This document shows, in pieces, positions 44,407-52,990 of a stretch of DNA of 64,000 nt. Both the position numbers and the translations under genes were made by a program. Under the pieces are notes generated by a model. That model had not been told where the DNA came from and made no database searches. It saw only the letters and a list, made by a program, of their open reading frames with translations. Source of the DNA: Sphingobium sp. (GTDB lineage: Bacteria > Pseudomonadota > Alphaproteobacteria > Sphingomonadales > Sphingomonadaceae). Positions within the stretch are counted from its first letter, which is position 1, and the number at the start of each line of letters is the position of its first letter. The DNA lies in NCBI RefSeq assembly GCF_003248505.1, contig NZ_QFOA01000007.1, forward strand, positions 1 through 64,000. The letters run 5' to 3'.

Positions 44407-46113
44407 TCAGGCGACGGTTCCAGCCTCCGCCATCGCCGCTTCCGCCTTGGCGCGCTCCTCGGCCACCAGTTCCTTGCGCGACAGCTTGCCCACCAGCGTC
44501 CGGGGCAGGTTGAGGCGCACTTCGACATCGCACACCCGCTCATGCTTGCCGAGTTGGGGATTGAGCCAGTCCTTGAGCGTCGCGCCGTCCGTTTCGAACC
44601 CTTCGTTCAGGGTCACGAACGCCTTGGGCTGTTCCCCGCGATAGCGGTCGGGCACGCCGATCACGAGCGCCTCCTTGACCGCGGGATTGTGATAGAGGAC
44701 CTGTTCGACCTGGCTCGGAAACACCTTGAAACCGCCGACGGCGATCATGTCCTTCAACCGGTCGACGATCTTCACATAACCGTCTTCGTCGACGATCCCG
44801 ACGTCGCCCGTGCGGACATAGTCGCCGACGAACACTTCGGCATCGGCGTCCGGGCGGTTCCAGTATCCCTTCATGATCTGCGGCCCGGCAAAGAGCAGTT
44901 CGCCCGGCTCGCCTTCGGGCGGGGGCCTGGTCGGGTCGTCCCGGTCGACGAGCCTGACGCGCGTGCCGGGAACCGGCTGTCCCACGGTGCCGCTCTTGTT
45001 CAACCCCTCATAGGGATTGGAGCAGACGATCGGGCTGGTTTCGGTGAGGCCATAGCCTTCGATCAGTTGCGCGCCCGTTGCCGCCTCGAACCGCTGCTTG
45101 AGTTCGAGCGGGAGCGGCGCGCCGCCCGATATGCAGGCGCGCAGGCAGGAAAAGTCGATGTTGCGGATCGCGGGATGATCGAGCAGCGCCTGGAACATCG
45201 TCGGCACGCCGGGCAGCGAGGTCGCCTTCACCCGCTGGACGGCGGCCAGCACCTGCGCCGCGTCGAAGCGCGGCAGCATCACCATCTCGCCCCCGTTCAC
45301 CACGGTGCGATTGAGCGTGCAGGTATTGGCGAAGACGTGGAAGAAGGGCAGCACCGCGATGATGCGGTCCTGTTCATGCTGGTGCGGGTCGATTGCCTGG
45401 GCCTGCCGCGCGTTGGCGGTCAGGTTCTGGTGGGTCAGCATCGCGCCCTTGGGCGTGCCGGTAGTGCCGCCGGTATATTGCAGCAGCGCGATGTCGTTGA
45501 CAGGATCGATATCCGCCACGACGCAATCCCCGCGATTGGCGACCAGCCGGTCGTAGCGCAGCACGCGCGGATCGTCCGGGATGGGCGTGCTCTCGCTCGC
45601 CTTGAACCAGCGGAACAGCAGGGATTTGACCGGCGAGAGCATCTCCGCCACCGACCCGACGACCAGCTTTTCGAGGCTGCTATGTTCCAGCACTTCGAGC
45701 GCGGTGGGCAGCAGCGCCCTGGCCGACAGGGTAAAGAGGATCTTCGTGCCGCTATCCTCGACCTGATGCTCCAGTTCGGCGGCGGTGTAGAGGGGGGAGA
45801 AGTTGACGACGATGGCGCCCGCCATCAACGCGCCATAATAGGCCGCGACATAATGCGGCGTGTTGGGGAGGTAGAGGCCGACCCGGTCGCCCTTCCCCAC
45901 GCCCATCGCCTGAAGCCCGCAGGCGATCCGGCGGATCTGGACGAACATATCGCCATAGGTGAATTTGCGCCCCAGGAAATCGACCATGAAGGCGTCAGGA
46001 TGCGCGGTCGCGCTTTCCGTCACCATTTCGCCCATCGATTTGGGGGGGAATGTCTGGTCCCAGGCCGTGGGGTGCTGGTACCGTTCTCGCCAGATTTTTT
46101 CTACGCTCTCCAT
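44407..46113 (-). CDS. Long-chain fatty-acid-CoA ligase
   Basis: 568 aa AMP-forming acyl-CoA synthetase of FadD type. The phosphate loop is LLQYTGGTTGTPKGAMLTH, then EGYGLTETSPIVCSNP, the adenylate-binding TGDVGIVDEDGYVKIVDRLKD and the C-terminal lysine region with GKLSRKEL. It activates fatty acids for beta-oxidation or phospholipid synthesis. ATG 46113 (MESVEKIWRERY) was chosen; a start 36 bases earlier is in frame but less typical. It lies 44 bases upstream of msrA, so the two are probably co-transcribed. Confidence 0.94.
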   Translation of the reverse strand: MESVEKIWRERYQHPTAWDQTFPPKSMGEMVTESATAHPDAFMVDFLGRKFTYGDMFVQIRRIACGLQAMGVGKGDRVGLYLPNTPHYVAAYYGALMAGAIVVNFSPLYTAAELEHQVEDSGTKILFTLSARALLPTALEVLEHSSLEKLVVGSVAEMLSPVKSLLFRWFKASESTPIPDDPRVLRYDRLVANRGDCVVADIDPVNDIALLQYTGGTTGTPKGAMLTHQNLTANARQAQAIDPHQHEQDRIIAVLPFFHVFANTCTLNRTVVNGGEMVMLPRFDAAQVLAAVQRVKATSLPGVPTMFQALLDHPAIRNIDFSCLRACISGGAPLPLELKQRFEAATGAQLIEGYGLTETSPIVCSNPYEGLNKSGTVGQPVPGTRVRLVDRDDPTRPPPEGEPGELLFAGPQIMKGYWNRPDADAEVFVGDYVRTGDVGIVDEDGYVKIVDRLKDMIAVGGFKVFPSQVEQVLYHNPAVKEALVIGVPDRYRGEQPKAFVTLNEGFETDGATLKDWLNPQLGKHERVCDVEVRLNLPRTLVGKLSRKELVAEERAKAEAAMAEAGTVA

Positions 46114-46163
46114 GGCGGCGAGTGTATGGGGGCGTCGCACTTTACGCAAGCGTCAACAAACGC

Positions 46164-46193
46164 AAAAAGGCCGCGCCCCCATGTAGCGCGGCC
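46164..46193 (-). terminator. Terminator of trcR
   Basis: On the minus strand GGCCGCGC pairs with GCGCGGCC around a nine-base loop and is followed by TTTTTGCG. It lies about 60 bases after the trcR stop and before the ligase gene. Confidence 0.8.
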
Positions 46194-46250
46194 CCGGATT
46201 ATTGCCGCTTTATGGCAATTTTCGATGCAGCGTCGGATGACGCTACGGCA

Positions 46251-46949
46251 TTATACCTCGCCCTTGTTGCTGCTGAACGGATCGAGGATCGTGGCTGCGC
46301 CCGAAATGAATTCGGACTCGGTCTTGAGCGCTTCCTCCGCACGGCGGGTGGCGTCCTCGCGCTCGCGGCGCAGTTCCTCGATCAGCGCTTCGCGGTCGCC
46401 GTCCAGGCGCGAATCGGTGGGCGCTTCGATGCCTGCCTTCTTCGCGGCGCGGACGACCAGCGCGTCCAGTTCCCGCTGCGAGCAAAGGCCGAGCGTCACC
46501 GGATCTTTGGGCACGATGTTGGAGATGTTCCAGTGCGTGCGGTCGCGGATCGCGGCGATGGTGGTGCGGGTGGTGCCGATGAGCTTGCCGATGGCGCCGT
46601 CCGAGACTTCGGGATGGTTGCGCAGGATCCAGGCGATGCCGTCGGGCTTGTCCTGCCGCTTGCTGACCGGCGTGTAGCGCGGCCCCTTCGTGCGGCGGAC
46701 GGGTTCGGGGCCCTTCAGCATCTTGAGCTTGTAGTCGGGGTTGGTTTCGCCCTTGTGGATTTCGTCCATCGTGATTTCATGTGCGCGGACGGGATCGCGA
46801 CCGGTATATTTGATGCTGGCGGTATCGTCGGCGATGGCCTGCACCTCAAGGATGTGGAGCCCGCAGAATTCCGCGATCTGGTCGAAGCTGAGCGCGGTAT
46901 TGTCGACCAGCCAGCTGGCGGTCGCGTGGGGCATCAGGGGCTGGGACAC
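46251..46949 (-). CDS. trcR: TrcR-like cell-cycle regulator (DUF1013)
   Basis: 232 aa. MSQPLMPHATASWLVDNTAL with LSFDQIAEFCGLHILEVQ at the N-terminus and GIAWILRNHPEVSDGAIGKL plus GTTRTTIAAIRDRTHWN in the middle are the DUF1013 pattern: two helix-turn-helix-like segments for DNA binding. A charged coiled coil (about 185-215) ends it. In Caulobacter the family member has been called TrcR, a cell-cycle transcription regulator. Targets in this organism are unknown. Confidence 0.85.
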   Translation of the reverse strand: MSQPLMPHATASWLVDNTALSFDQIAEFCGLHILEVQAIADDTASIKYTGRDPVRAHEITMDEIHKGETNPDYKLKMLKGPEPVRRTKGPRYTPVSKRQDKPDGIAWILRNHPEVSDGAIGKLIGTTRTTIAAIRDRTHWNISNIVPKDPVTLGLCSQRELDALVVRAAKKAGIEAPTDSRLDGDREALIEELRREREDATRRAEEALKTESEFISGAATILDPFSSNKGEV

Positions 46950-46975
46950 GGGGACTCTCTCCGGCGTAAAAACGA

Positions 46976-47000
46976 TAAGGGCCGCCCAAGCAGGGCGGCC
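46976..47000 (-). terminator. Terminator of the glycosyltransferase operon
   Basis: GGCCGCCC and GGGCGGCC form a perfect eight-base stem with a five-base loop; on the minus strand CTTATCGTTTTT follows. It lies about 50 bases after the glycosyltransferase stop. Confidence 0.7.
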
Positions 47001-47049
47001 ACGGCGGATCAGAGATAGAACATCCTTGCACCAGCGGCAAGAAAAAGCG

Positions 47050-48078
47050 TCAGGCCGCGCTTTCCATCACATCGGGGTCGATGGCGTGGAGGCCGGACAG
47101 AAATTCGCGCGCGCTGCGGTCCCAGCTGAAGCTGCGGCCATAAGCGGCGCAGGCCCCCCGGTCCTTCGTCAGGGCAGAGGCGATGGCGGCGGACAGGTCT
47201 TCGCCCAGCGCGCCGGTTTCGGGCGTCACGATGTCGACCGGCCCGGTGACGGGATAGGCCGCGACCGGCGTGCCGCAGGCGAGCGCCTCGATCATGACGA
47301 GACCGAACGTATCGGTGCGGCTGGGGAAGACGAACGCGTCCGCCCCGGCATAGGCCCCGGCCAGGTCCGCGCCGAACAGAGGCCCCAGGAACCGCGCATC
47401 GGGATGCGCCTTCTCCAGCGCGGCGCGGGCGGGGCCGTCGCCCACCACCACCTTCGATCCGGGATGGTCGGCGGCGAGGAAGGCGGCGATATTCTTTTCC
47501 ACCGCGACCCGCCCGACATAGAGCAGGATCGGGCGCGCAAGACCCGCGAAGGCGGCGGGCGCGGGGGCCTGCGGCGTGAAGGCGGCAAGGTCGACGCCCC
47601 GGCCCCATGGGCGCACGTTGGGAAGGCCGTGGGCGCGCAGTTGATCGCGCACCGACCGGGTCGAAACCAGCACCGCCTGCGCAGGACCGTGGAACCAGCG
47701 GATATAGCGCCAGAACCAGGCGGCGGGCAGGCCGGTGCGCTGCGCCACATAATCGGGGAAATGGGTGTGATAGGCGGTGGTGAAGGGCACCTTCGCGCGC
47801 AGGCACCAGCGGCGCGCCGCGAGGCACAGCGGCCCTTCGGTCGCGAGATGCACGGCGTCCGGGCGGAAGGCGGCGATCGCCTGCCCCACCACGCTCGCAC
47901 GGACCAGCGCCAGCCGGATTTCAGGATAGGTCGGACAGGGAATAGAGCCGTAGAGATCGGGGGATATCACCTCGACCGGATGCCCCATGTTTTCGAGCTC
48001 AGCGCGGATGGTCTGGAGCGTGCGGACGACGCCGTTCACCTGCGGGGTCCAGGCGTCGGTGACGATGGCGATGCGCAT
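47050..48078 (-). CDS. GT4 glycosyltransferase, Agt-like
   Basis: 342 aa family 4 glycosyltransferase. The N-terminal half begins MRIAIVTDAWTPQVNGVVRT, the acceptor-side glycine loop of this family. The donor half has LLYVGRVAVEKNIAAFL, FGADLAGAYAGADAFVFPSR and TFGLVMIEALACGTPVAA with the E-x7-E sugar-nucleotide motif. The shared WGRGVDLAAF is typical of diacylglycerol glycosyltransferases such as Agt and SqdX. It follows the PlcP-like gene by 18 bases on the same strand, the arrangement known for phosphate-starvation lipid remodelling, where diacylglycerol released by PlcP is glycosylated. Acceptor identity is inferred from this context. Confidence 0.78.
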   Translation of the reverse strand: MRIAIVTDAWTPQVNGVVRTLQTIRAELENMGHPVEVISPDLYGSIPCPTYPEIRLALVRASVVGQAIAAFRPDAVHLATEGPLCLAARRWCLRAKVPFTTAYHTHFPDYVAQRTGLPAAWFWRYIRWFHGPAQAVLVSTRSVRDQLRAHGLPNVRPWGRGVDLAAFTPQAPAPAAFAGLARPILLYVGRVAVEKNIAAFLAADHPGSKVVVGDGPARAALEKAHPDARFLGPLFGADLAGAYAGADAFVFPSRTDTFGLVMIEALACGTPVAAYPVTGPVDIVTPETGALGEDLSAAIASALTKDRGACAAYGRSFSWDRSAREFLSGLHAIDPDVMESAA

Positions 48079-48096
48079 GACGGGCGATCCTTCGGA

Positions 48097-48969
48097 TCAG
48101 GCAGCGAGCTGCGCGCGCGAGGGCGCCTTGCCCGCTTCGCGCTTCGCGATCTCATCGGCCCAGTGGAGCACCTCCATCGTGCCGTCGCGATGCTCGACCA
48201 GCGCGGTGCAGCCTTCGACCCAGTCGCCGTCGTTATAATAATCGACGCCCGCGATCCGGCGCATCTCGGCATTGTGGATATGGCCGCACACCACCCCGTC
48301 GACACCGCGCGCGCCCGCTTCGTGCGCCACCACCTCCTCGAACCGGGAGATGAAGGAGACCGCGTTCTTGACCTTGTGCTTGGCCATCTTGGACAGCGAC
48401 CAGTAGGGCAGGCCCATGCGGCGGCGCACCGCGTTCACCACGACGTTGAGGCGCATCAGCATGGTGTAGGCGGCGTCGCCCACGAAGGCGAGCCAGCGAT
48501 GGGCCAGCATGATGGTGTCGAATTCGTCGCCGTGCAGCACCAGCAGCTTGCGCCCGTCCGCCGTCTCGTGAATCGCCTTGCGCCGGATTTCCACGCCGCC
48601 GAAGCTCATGCCGGTGAACTGGCGGAACATTTCGTCATGGTTGCCAGGGATGTAGACGACGCGGGTGCCGCGCTTGGCGCGTTTCATGAGGCGCCAGACC
48701 ACGTCGTTGTGACTGGCGGGCCAGTAGAAACGCTTTTTCAGGCGCCAGCCGTCGATGATGTCGCCGACGAGGTAAATGGTGTCGCTGTCCACGCTATCGA
48801 GGAAGTCGATCAGCATCGTCGCGTTGCAGCCGCGCGTGCCAAGGTGAATGTCCGATATCCAGATGCTGCGATAGCGGCGGCGCTGCCCTTCGCGTTCGGG
48901 TATGTGGAAGCGGTCGTCTGCGATATCCTCGACATCGCTCAGGAAAGGCAGGCGCGTGATGGCGTTCAT
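48097..48969 (-). CDS. PlcP-like metallophosphoesterase
   Basis: 290 aa calcineurin-like phosphoesterase. Metal motifs are SIWISDIHLGTRG, VGDIIDGW, IPGNHDEMF and LHGDEFD plus GHIHNAEM. General annotation would call it a UDP-2,3-diacylglucosamine hydrolase, but length, lack of a membrane segment and pairing with an Agt-like glycosyltransferase fit PlcP, the phospholipase C that removes phospholipid headgroups when phosphate is scarce (known in Sinorhizobium and marine alphaproteobacteria). A direct repeat resembling a Pho box lies about 73 bases upstream. LpxH function remains possible. Confidence 0.75.
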   Translation of the reverse strand: MNAITRLPFLSDVEDIADDRFHIPEREGQRRRYRSIWISDIHLGTRGCNATMLIDFLDSVDSDTIYLVGDIIDGWRLKKRFYWPASHNDVVWRLMKRAKRGTRVVYIPGNHDEMFRQFTGMSFGGVEIRRKAIHETADGRKLLVLHGDEFDTIMLAHRWLAFVGDAAYTMLMRLNVVVNAVRRRMGLPYWSLSKMAKHKVKNAVSFISRFEEVVAHEAGARGVDGVVCGHIHNAEMRRIAGVDYYNDGDWVEGCTALVEHRDGTMEVLHWADEIAKREAGKAPSRAQLAA

Positions 48970-49041
48970 ATGTCGTCCCCAAAGACCTTCATCCTCGGGA
49001 ACGATTCCTTACGCGGACTATGTTACAATCCCGCGCCGGAT

Positions 49042-49059
49042 ATGACGGAAATGCGACGG
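49042..49059 (-). promoter_or_regulatory. Candidate Pho box upstream of the PlcP-like gene
   Basis: On the minus strand CCGTCGC-ATTT-CCGTCAT: two seven-base direct repeats with a four-base AT spacer, the geometry of a PhoB site (CTGTCAT-N4-CTGTCAT) with about three mismatches. A TAACAT at 49020-49025 could be the -10 element, though it lies 16 bases from the repeat, somewhat more than usual. Confidence 0.4.
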
Positions 49060-49080
49060 TTTCACGCCCTCATAAGAGCG

Positions 49081-50085
49081 TCAGACGATCAGCACGATCT
49101 TCCCGAAATGCTCGCCCGCGTCCATGCGCGCATGGGCCTGCGCCGCGTCGGCAAGGGCGAAGCGACGGTCCATCGCGGGGCGCAGCCGGCCTTCGCCGAC
49201 GAACGGCCATACGGTGCGCATCAGTTCGTCGGCGACCAGGCTCTTGAACCCCACCGACCGCGCGCGCAGCGTCGATCCGGTCAGCGTCAGGCGGCGCTGC
49301 ATGATCGCGGGGATGAAGACTTCCGCCTTCGCACCCCCCAGCGTCGCGATGGAGACGTGACGGCCATCCTCGGCCAGGCAATCGACGTTGCGGGGCAGAT
49401 AATCGCCGCCGACCATATCGAGCACCGCCTGCACCCCCTGCCCGTCGGTGATGCGCTTCACTTCCTCGACGAAGTCCTGCGTGCGGTAGTTGATCGCATG
49501 GTCCGCCCCCCACCTGCGGGCCTGGGAACATTTGTCGTCCGACCCGCAGGTGACGGCGATCCGGATATCGAACAGGTTGCAGAGGCGGATCGCCATGGTG
49601 CCGATGCCGCTGGTTCCGCCATGGACGAGCACCGTGTCGCCCGCGACCACATAGGCCCGTTCGAACAGGTTGGTCCACACGGTGAAGAGCGTTTCGGGAA
49701 GCGCGGCGGCCTCCGCCATGTCATAGCCTTCGGGCACGGGCAGGCACTGGCCCGCGGGCGCCACGGCATATTGCGCATAGCCCCCGCCTGCGACCAGCGC
49801 GCAGACATTTTGCCCCATCGGCATGTCCACGCCGCTGCCCGGCGCGACGACGACGCCCGATATTTCGAGGCCCGGAATGTCGGACGCGCCGGGCGGTGGC
49901 GGATATTTCCCCTGCCGTTGCAGCACGTCGGGCCGGTTGACCCCCGCCGCCGTTACGCGGATCAGCACCTCGCCGGGGCCGGGCACGGGAACGGCACGGG
50001 TTTCCGGCACCAGCGCTTCGGGTCCGCCGGGCGTCGCAATGCCGATCGCCGTCATCTCATCCGGGATCGTAAATCCGTCTGCCAT
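49081..50085 (-). CDS. PIG3-family NAD(P)H quinone oxidoreductase
   Basis: 334 aa zinc-free medium-chain dehydrogenase. It has the GroES-like N-terminal fold (PGPGEVLIRVTAAGVNRPDV, LQRQGKYPPPPGASDIPGLE) and the NADPH-binding GDTVLVHGGTSGIGTMAIRL. RQGKYPPPPG is typical of the TIGR02824 PIG3 group, which reduces ortho-quinones and relates to oxidative stress. It lies upstream of the PlcP gene on the same strand, separated by 111 bases with the candidate Pho box. A small gene on the opposite strand starts about 95 bases away. Confidence 0.9.
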   Translation of the reverse strand: MADGFTIPDEMTAIGIATPGGPEALVPETRAVPVPGPGEVLIRVTAAGVNRPDVLQRQGKYPPPPGASDIPGLEISGVVVAPGSGVDMPMGQNVCALVAGGGYAQYAVAPAGQCLPVPEGYDMAEAAALPETLFTVWTNLFERAYVVAGDTVLVHGGTSGIGTMAIRLCNLFDIRIAVTCGSDDKCSQARRWGADHAINYRTQDFVEEVKRITDGQGVQAVLDMVGGDYLPRNVDCLAEDGRHVSIATLGGAKAEVFIPAIMQRRLTLTGSTLRARSVGFKSLVADELMRTVWPFVGEGRLRPAMDRRFALADAAQAHARMDAGEHFGKIVLIV

Positions 50086-50180
50086 TGCCCGCCCCTCTTA
50101 TGCTGCGCCGCGTCAGAAATCGACGGACTGCACGCGCGCCCTTATTGACAGAGTGGGGATCAGGGTCAACATTGCCCGTC

Positions 50181-50378
50181 ATGGACATGGACGAGTATCT
50201 GCCGCGCAAGGGCGACGATCCTCTGACCCGCCTGATGACACAGGATCTGGGGCCATTGTCCGTTGCCGAACTGGACGCCCGCATCGCCGCCCTGGAAGCG
50301 GAGATCGTGCGGACCAGAGCGAAGAAAGACAGCGCCGTTAACCATAAGGCAAGTGCCGAGGCGCTATTCAGGCGATGA
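50181..50378 (+). CDS. DUF1192 miniprotein
   Basis: 65 aa. LSVAELDARIAALEAEIVRTRAKK is the DUF1192 coiled-coil motif, found in small alphaproteobacterial proteins of unknown function. ATG 50181 (MDMDEYLPRKGDD) gives the usual family length. It precedes clpA by about 150 bases. Confidence 0.85.
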   Translation: MDMDEYLPRKGDDPLTRLMTQDLGPLSVAELDARIAALEAEIVRTRAKKDSAVNHKASAEALFRR

Positions 50379-50531
50379 ACCCGCGCCCCGCCCCTGTCGC
50401 CCGTCAGGGCTTCTCCGGGCTTGGGCAGTCAGGCAATTCCGCTGGTCGGGGGCAGGCCCTTGATCCCGCGTCGAGCAATGCCGACATCCGGTTCTGTACC
50501 GCCCCTCACCGGGGCCAGGAGTAGAACGACA

Positions 50532-52865
50532 ATGCCATCTTTCGCACCCGCTCTCGAAACCACGCTGCACAACGCGCTGACCCATGCGTCGGAGCGCAGG
50601 CACGAATATGCGACGCTGGAGCATCTGCTGCTGGCGCTGATCGACGACGAACATGCATCGAAGGTGATGCAGGCGTGCGGCGTCGAGCTGGGCGAACTGG
50701 GCGATGCCGTCACCCACTATCTCGACACCGAACTCGACAGCCTGAAGGTGGAGGGTGCGTCCGACCCCTCCCCCACCAGCGGTTTCCAGCGCGTCGTTCA
50801 GCGCGCGATCCTGCATGTCCAATCCTCCGGCAAGGATGAGGTCACGGGCGCCAATGTGCTGGTCGCGCTGTTTTCCGAGCGCGAATCCTATGCCGTCTAT
50901 TTCCTGCAACAGCAGGACATGAGCCGTCTCGATGCCGTCAGCTTCATCAGCCACGGCGTCGGCAAGGGCACGCCCCAGCCCGAGCGTCAGGAAAGCAAGG
51001 GCACCGCCGAGGAGGAAAAGAAGGTGCAGGACGGCAAGGGCAAGAAGGACAGCGCGCTCGACCAGTTTACGGTCAACCTCAACGAAAAGGCGGGCCGGGG
51101 CAAGGTCGATCCGCTGATCGGCCGGTCCGCCGAAGTCGACCGCACCGTCCAAATCCTCTGCCGCCGGTCGAAGAACAATCCGCTCTATGTCGGCGATCCG
51201 GGCGTGGGCAAGACCGCGATTGCGGAAGGTCTGGCGCGCAAGATCGTCGAGGGCGACGTGCCCGAAGTGCTCAAGGAAGCGGTGATCTATTCGCTCGACA
51301 TGGGCGCTCTGCTGGCGGGCACCCGCTATCGCGGCGATTTCGAGGAGCGGCTGAAGGCAGTCGTCACCGAACTGGAAAAGATGCCGCACGCGGTGCTGTT
51401 CATCGACGAAATCCACACGGTGATCGGGGCTGGCGCGACCAGCGGCGGGGCCATGGATGCGTCCAACCTGCTCAAACCCGCCCTGTCGGGCGGGACGATC
51501 CGCTGCATCGGCTCCACCACCTACAAGGAGTTCCGCAATCATTTCGAAAAGGACCGCGCACTGCTGCGCCGGTTCCAGAAGATCGACGTGAACGAGCCTT
51601 CGGTCGAGGATACGATCAAGATCCTCGCGGGCCTGCGCTCCGCGTTCGAGGAGCATCACCACGTCAAATACACGCCCGACGCGATCAAGGCCGCGGTGGA
51701 ACTGTCGGCCCGTTACATCAACGACCGCAAGCTGCCCGACAAGGCGATCGACGTGATCGACGAGGTCGGCGCGATGCAGATGCTGGTGATCCCGTCCAAG
51801 CGCAAGAAGACGATCACCCCCAAGGAGATCGAACAGGTCATCGCGACGATGGCGCGCATCCCGCCCAAGACCGTGTCGTCGGACGACAAGAGCGTGCTGG
51901 AATCGCTGACCACCGACCTCAAGCGCGTCGTCTTCGGCCAGGACAAGGCAATCGAGGTGCTGTCCAGCGCGATCAAGCTGAGCCGGGCGGGCCTGCGCGA
52001 TCCGGACAAGCCCATCGGCAATTACCTGTTTTCCGGGCCCACCGGCGTCGGCAAGACGGAAGTCGCGCGCCAGCTGGCCACGTTGCTCGGCATTCCGCTC
52101 CAGCGGTTCGACATGTCGGAATATATGGAGCGCCATTCGGTCAGCCGCCTGATCGGCGCGCCTCCGGGCTATGTCGGTTACGACCAGGGCGGGCTTTTGA
52201 CCGATGCGGTCGACCAGAACCCGCACAGCGTCCTGCTGCTGGACGAGATCGAGAAGGCGCATCCCGACCTGTTCAACATCCTGTTGCAGGTGATGGATAA
52301 CGGACGCCTGACCGATCACCACGGCAAGACGGTCGATTTCCGCAACACCATCGTCATCATGACCACCAATGCCGGTGCGTCGGACATGGCGAAGGAAAGC
52401 ATCGGTTTCGGCGAGTTGTCGCGCGACGATGTGCAGGAGGATGCGGTGAAGAAGCTCTTCACCCCGGAATTCCGCAACCGCCTCGACGCCATCGTGCCGT
52501 TCGGCTATCTGCCGACCGAGATCGTAGCGCGCGTGATCGACAAGTTCGTCCTCCAGCTGGAACTGCAGCTGGCCGACCGCGACGTACACATCACGCTGGA
52601 CGATGCCGCGAAGGAATGGCTGACCGCCAAGGGCTATGACAAGCTTTACGGCGCGCGTCCGATGGGCCGCCTGATCCAGGAAAAGATCAAGCAGCCGCTG
52701 GCCGAGGAACTGCTCTTCGGCAAGCTGGTCCATGGCGGCGAAGTCCATGTCCACATGAAGGAGGATGCCGGCGGCGGATCGGCGCTGGCCTTCGAAATCA
52801 CGCCCGCCGCGCCCAAAAAGGGCAAGAAGGGCGGCAAGGCGAAGGCGGCGGAAGGCACCAAATAA
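50532..52865 (+). CDS. clpA: ATP-dependent Clp protease ATPase subunit ClpA
   Basis: 777 aa class I Clp ATPase that unfolds substrates for ClpP and uses the ClpS adaptor. The N-terminal repeat domain (about residues 1-145) starts MPSFAPALETTLHNAL. AAA domain 1 has Walker A GDPGVGKTA and Walker B VLFIDEIHT; AAA domain 2 has Walker A GPTGVGKTE and Walker B VLLLDEIEKAH. The ClpP-docking loop includes ESIGFGE. The C-terminus is lysine-rich (KKGKKGGKAKAA). ATG 50532 was chosen. clpS, usually next door, is not in the adjacent positions. A strong terminator follows. Confidence 0.97.
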   Translation: MPSFAPALETTLHNALTHASERRHEYATLEHLLLALIDDEHASKVMQACGVELGELGDAVTHYLDTELDSLKVEGASDPSPTSGFQRVVQRAILHVQSSGKDEVTGANVLVALFSERESYAVYFLQQQDMSRLDAVSFISHGVGKGTPQPERQESKGTAEEEKKVQDGKGKKDSALDQFTVNLNEKAGRGKVDPLIGRSAEVDRTVQILCRRSKNNPLYVGDPGVGKTAIAEGLARKIVEGDVPEVLKEAVIYSLDMGALLAGTRYRGDFEERLKAVVTELEKMPHAVLFIDEIHTVIGAGATSGGAMDASNLLKPALSGGTIRCIGSTTYKEFRNHFEKDRALLRRFQKIDVNEPSVEDTIKILAGLRSAFEEHHHVKYTPDAIKAAVELSARYINDRKLPDKAIDVIDEVGAMQMLVIPSKRKKTITPKEIEQVIATMARIPPKTVSSDDKSVLESLTTDLKRVVFGQDKAIEVLSSAIKLSRAGLRDPDKPIGNYLFSGPTGVGKTEVARQLATLLGIPLQRFDMSEYMERHSVSRLIGAPPGYVGYDQGGLLTDAVDQNPHSVLLLDEIEKAHPDLFNILLQVMDNGRLTDHHGKTVDFRNTIVIMTTNAGASDMAKESIGFGELSRDDVQEDAVKKLFTPEFRNRLDAIVPFGYLPTEIVARVIDKFVLQLELQLADRDVHITLDDAAKEWLTAKGYDKLYGARPMGRLIQEKIKQPLAEELLFGKLVHGGEVHVHMKEDAGGGSALAFEITPAAPKKGKKGGKAKAAEGTK

Positions 52866-52888
52866 GCCTTTGCTCACTGCATTTTGCG

Positions 52889-52922
52889 AAAGGGGCGGCC
52901 TGCGTAAGGGTCGCCCCTTTTT
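52889..52922 (+). terminator. Terminator of clpA
   Basis: AAAGGGGCG pairs with CGCCCCTTT around a 14-base partly paired loop and is followed by a T-run. It lies 24 bases after the clpA stop. Confidence 0.85.
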
Positions 52923-52990
52923 CGTAGGCCAGGCAAAAATTTCCGCGCAACGCGCTACCTTTTGCCGGTTTGACGGGTTAGGCTTCCTCC

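Noticed and set aside
46741..50148. 1135-codon open frame on the plus strand
   Set aside because: It runs through five well-supported minus-strand genes (trcR, glycosyltransferase, PlcP-like, PIG3). The length is a by-product of codon bias.
50364..52877. 837-codon antisense frame over clpA
   Set aside because: clpA has all its ATPase motifs on the plus strand; the other frame has no recognisable pattern.
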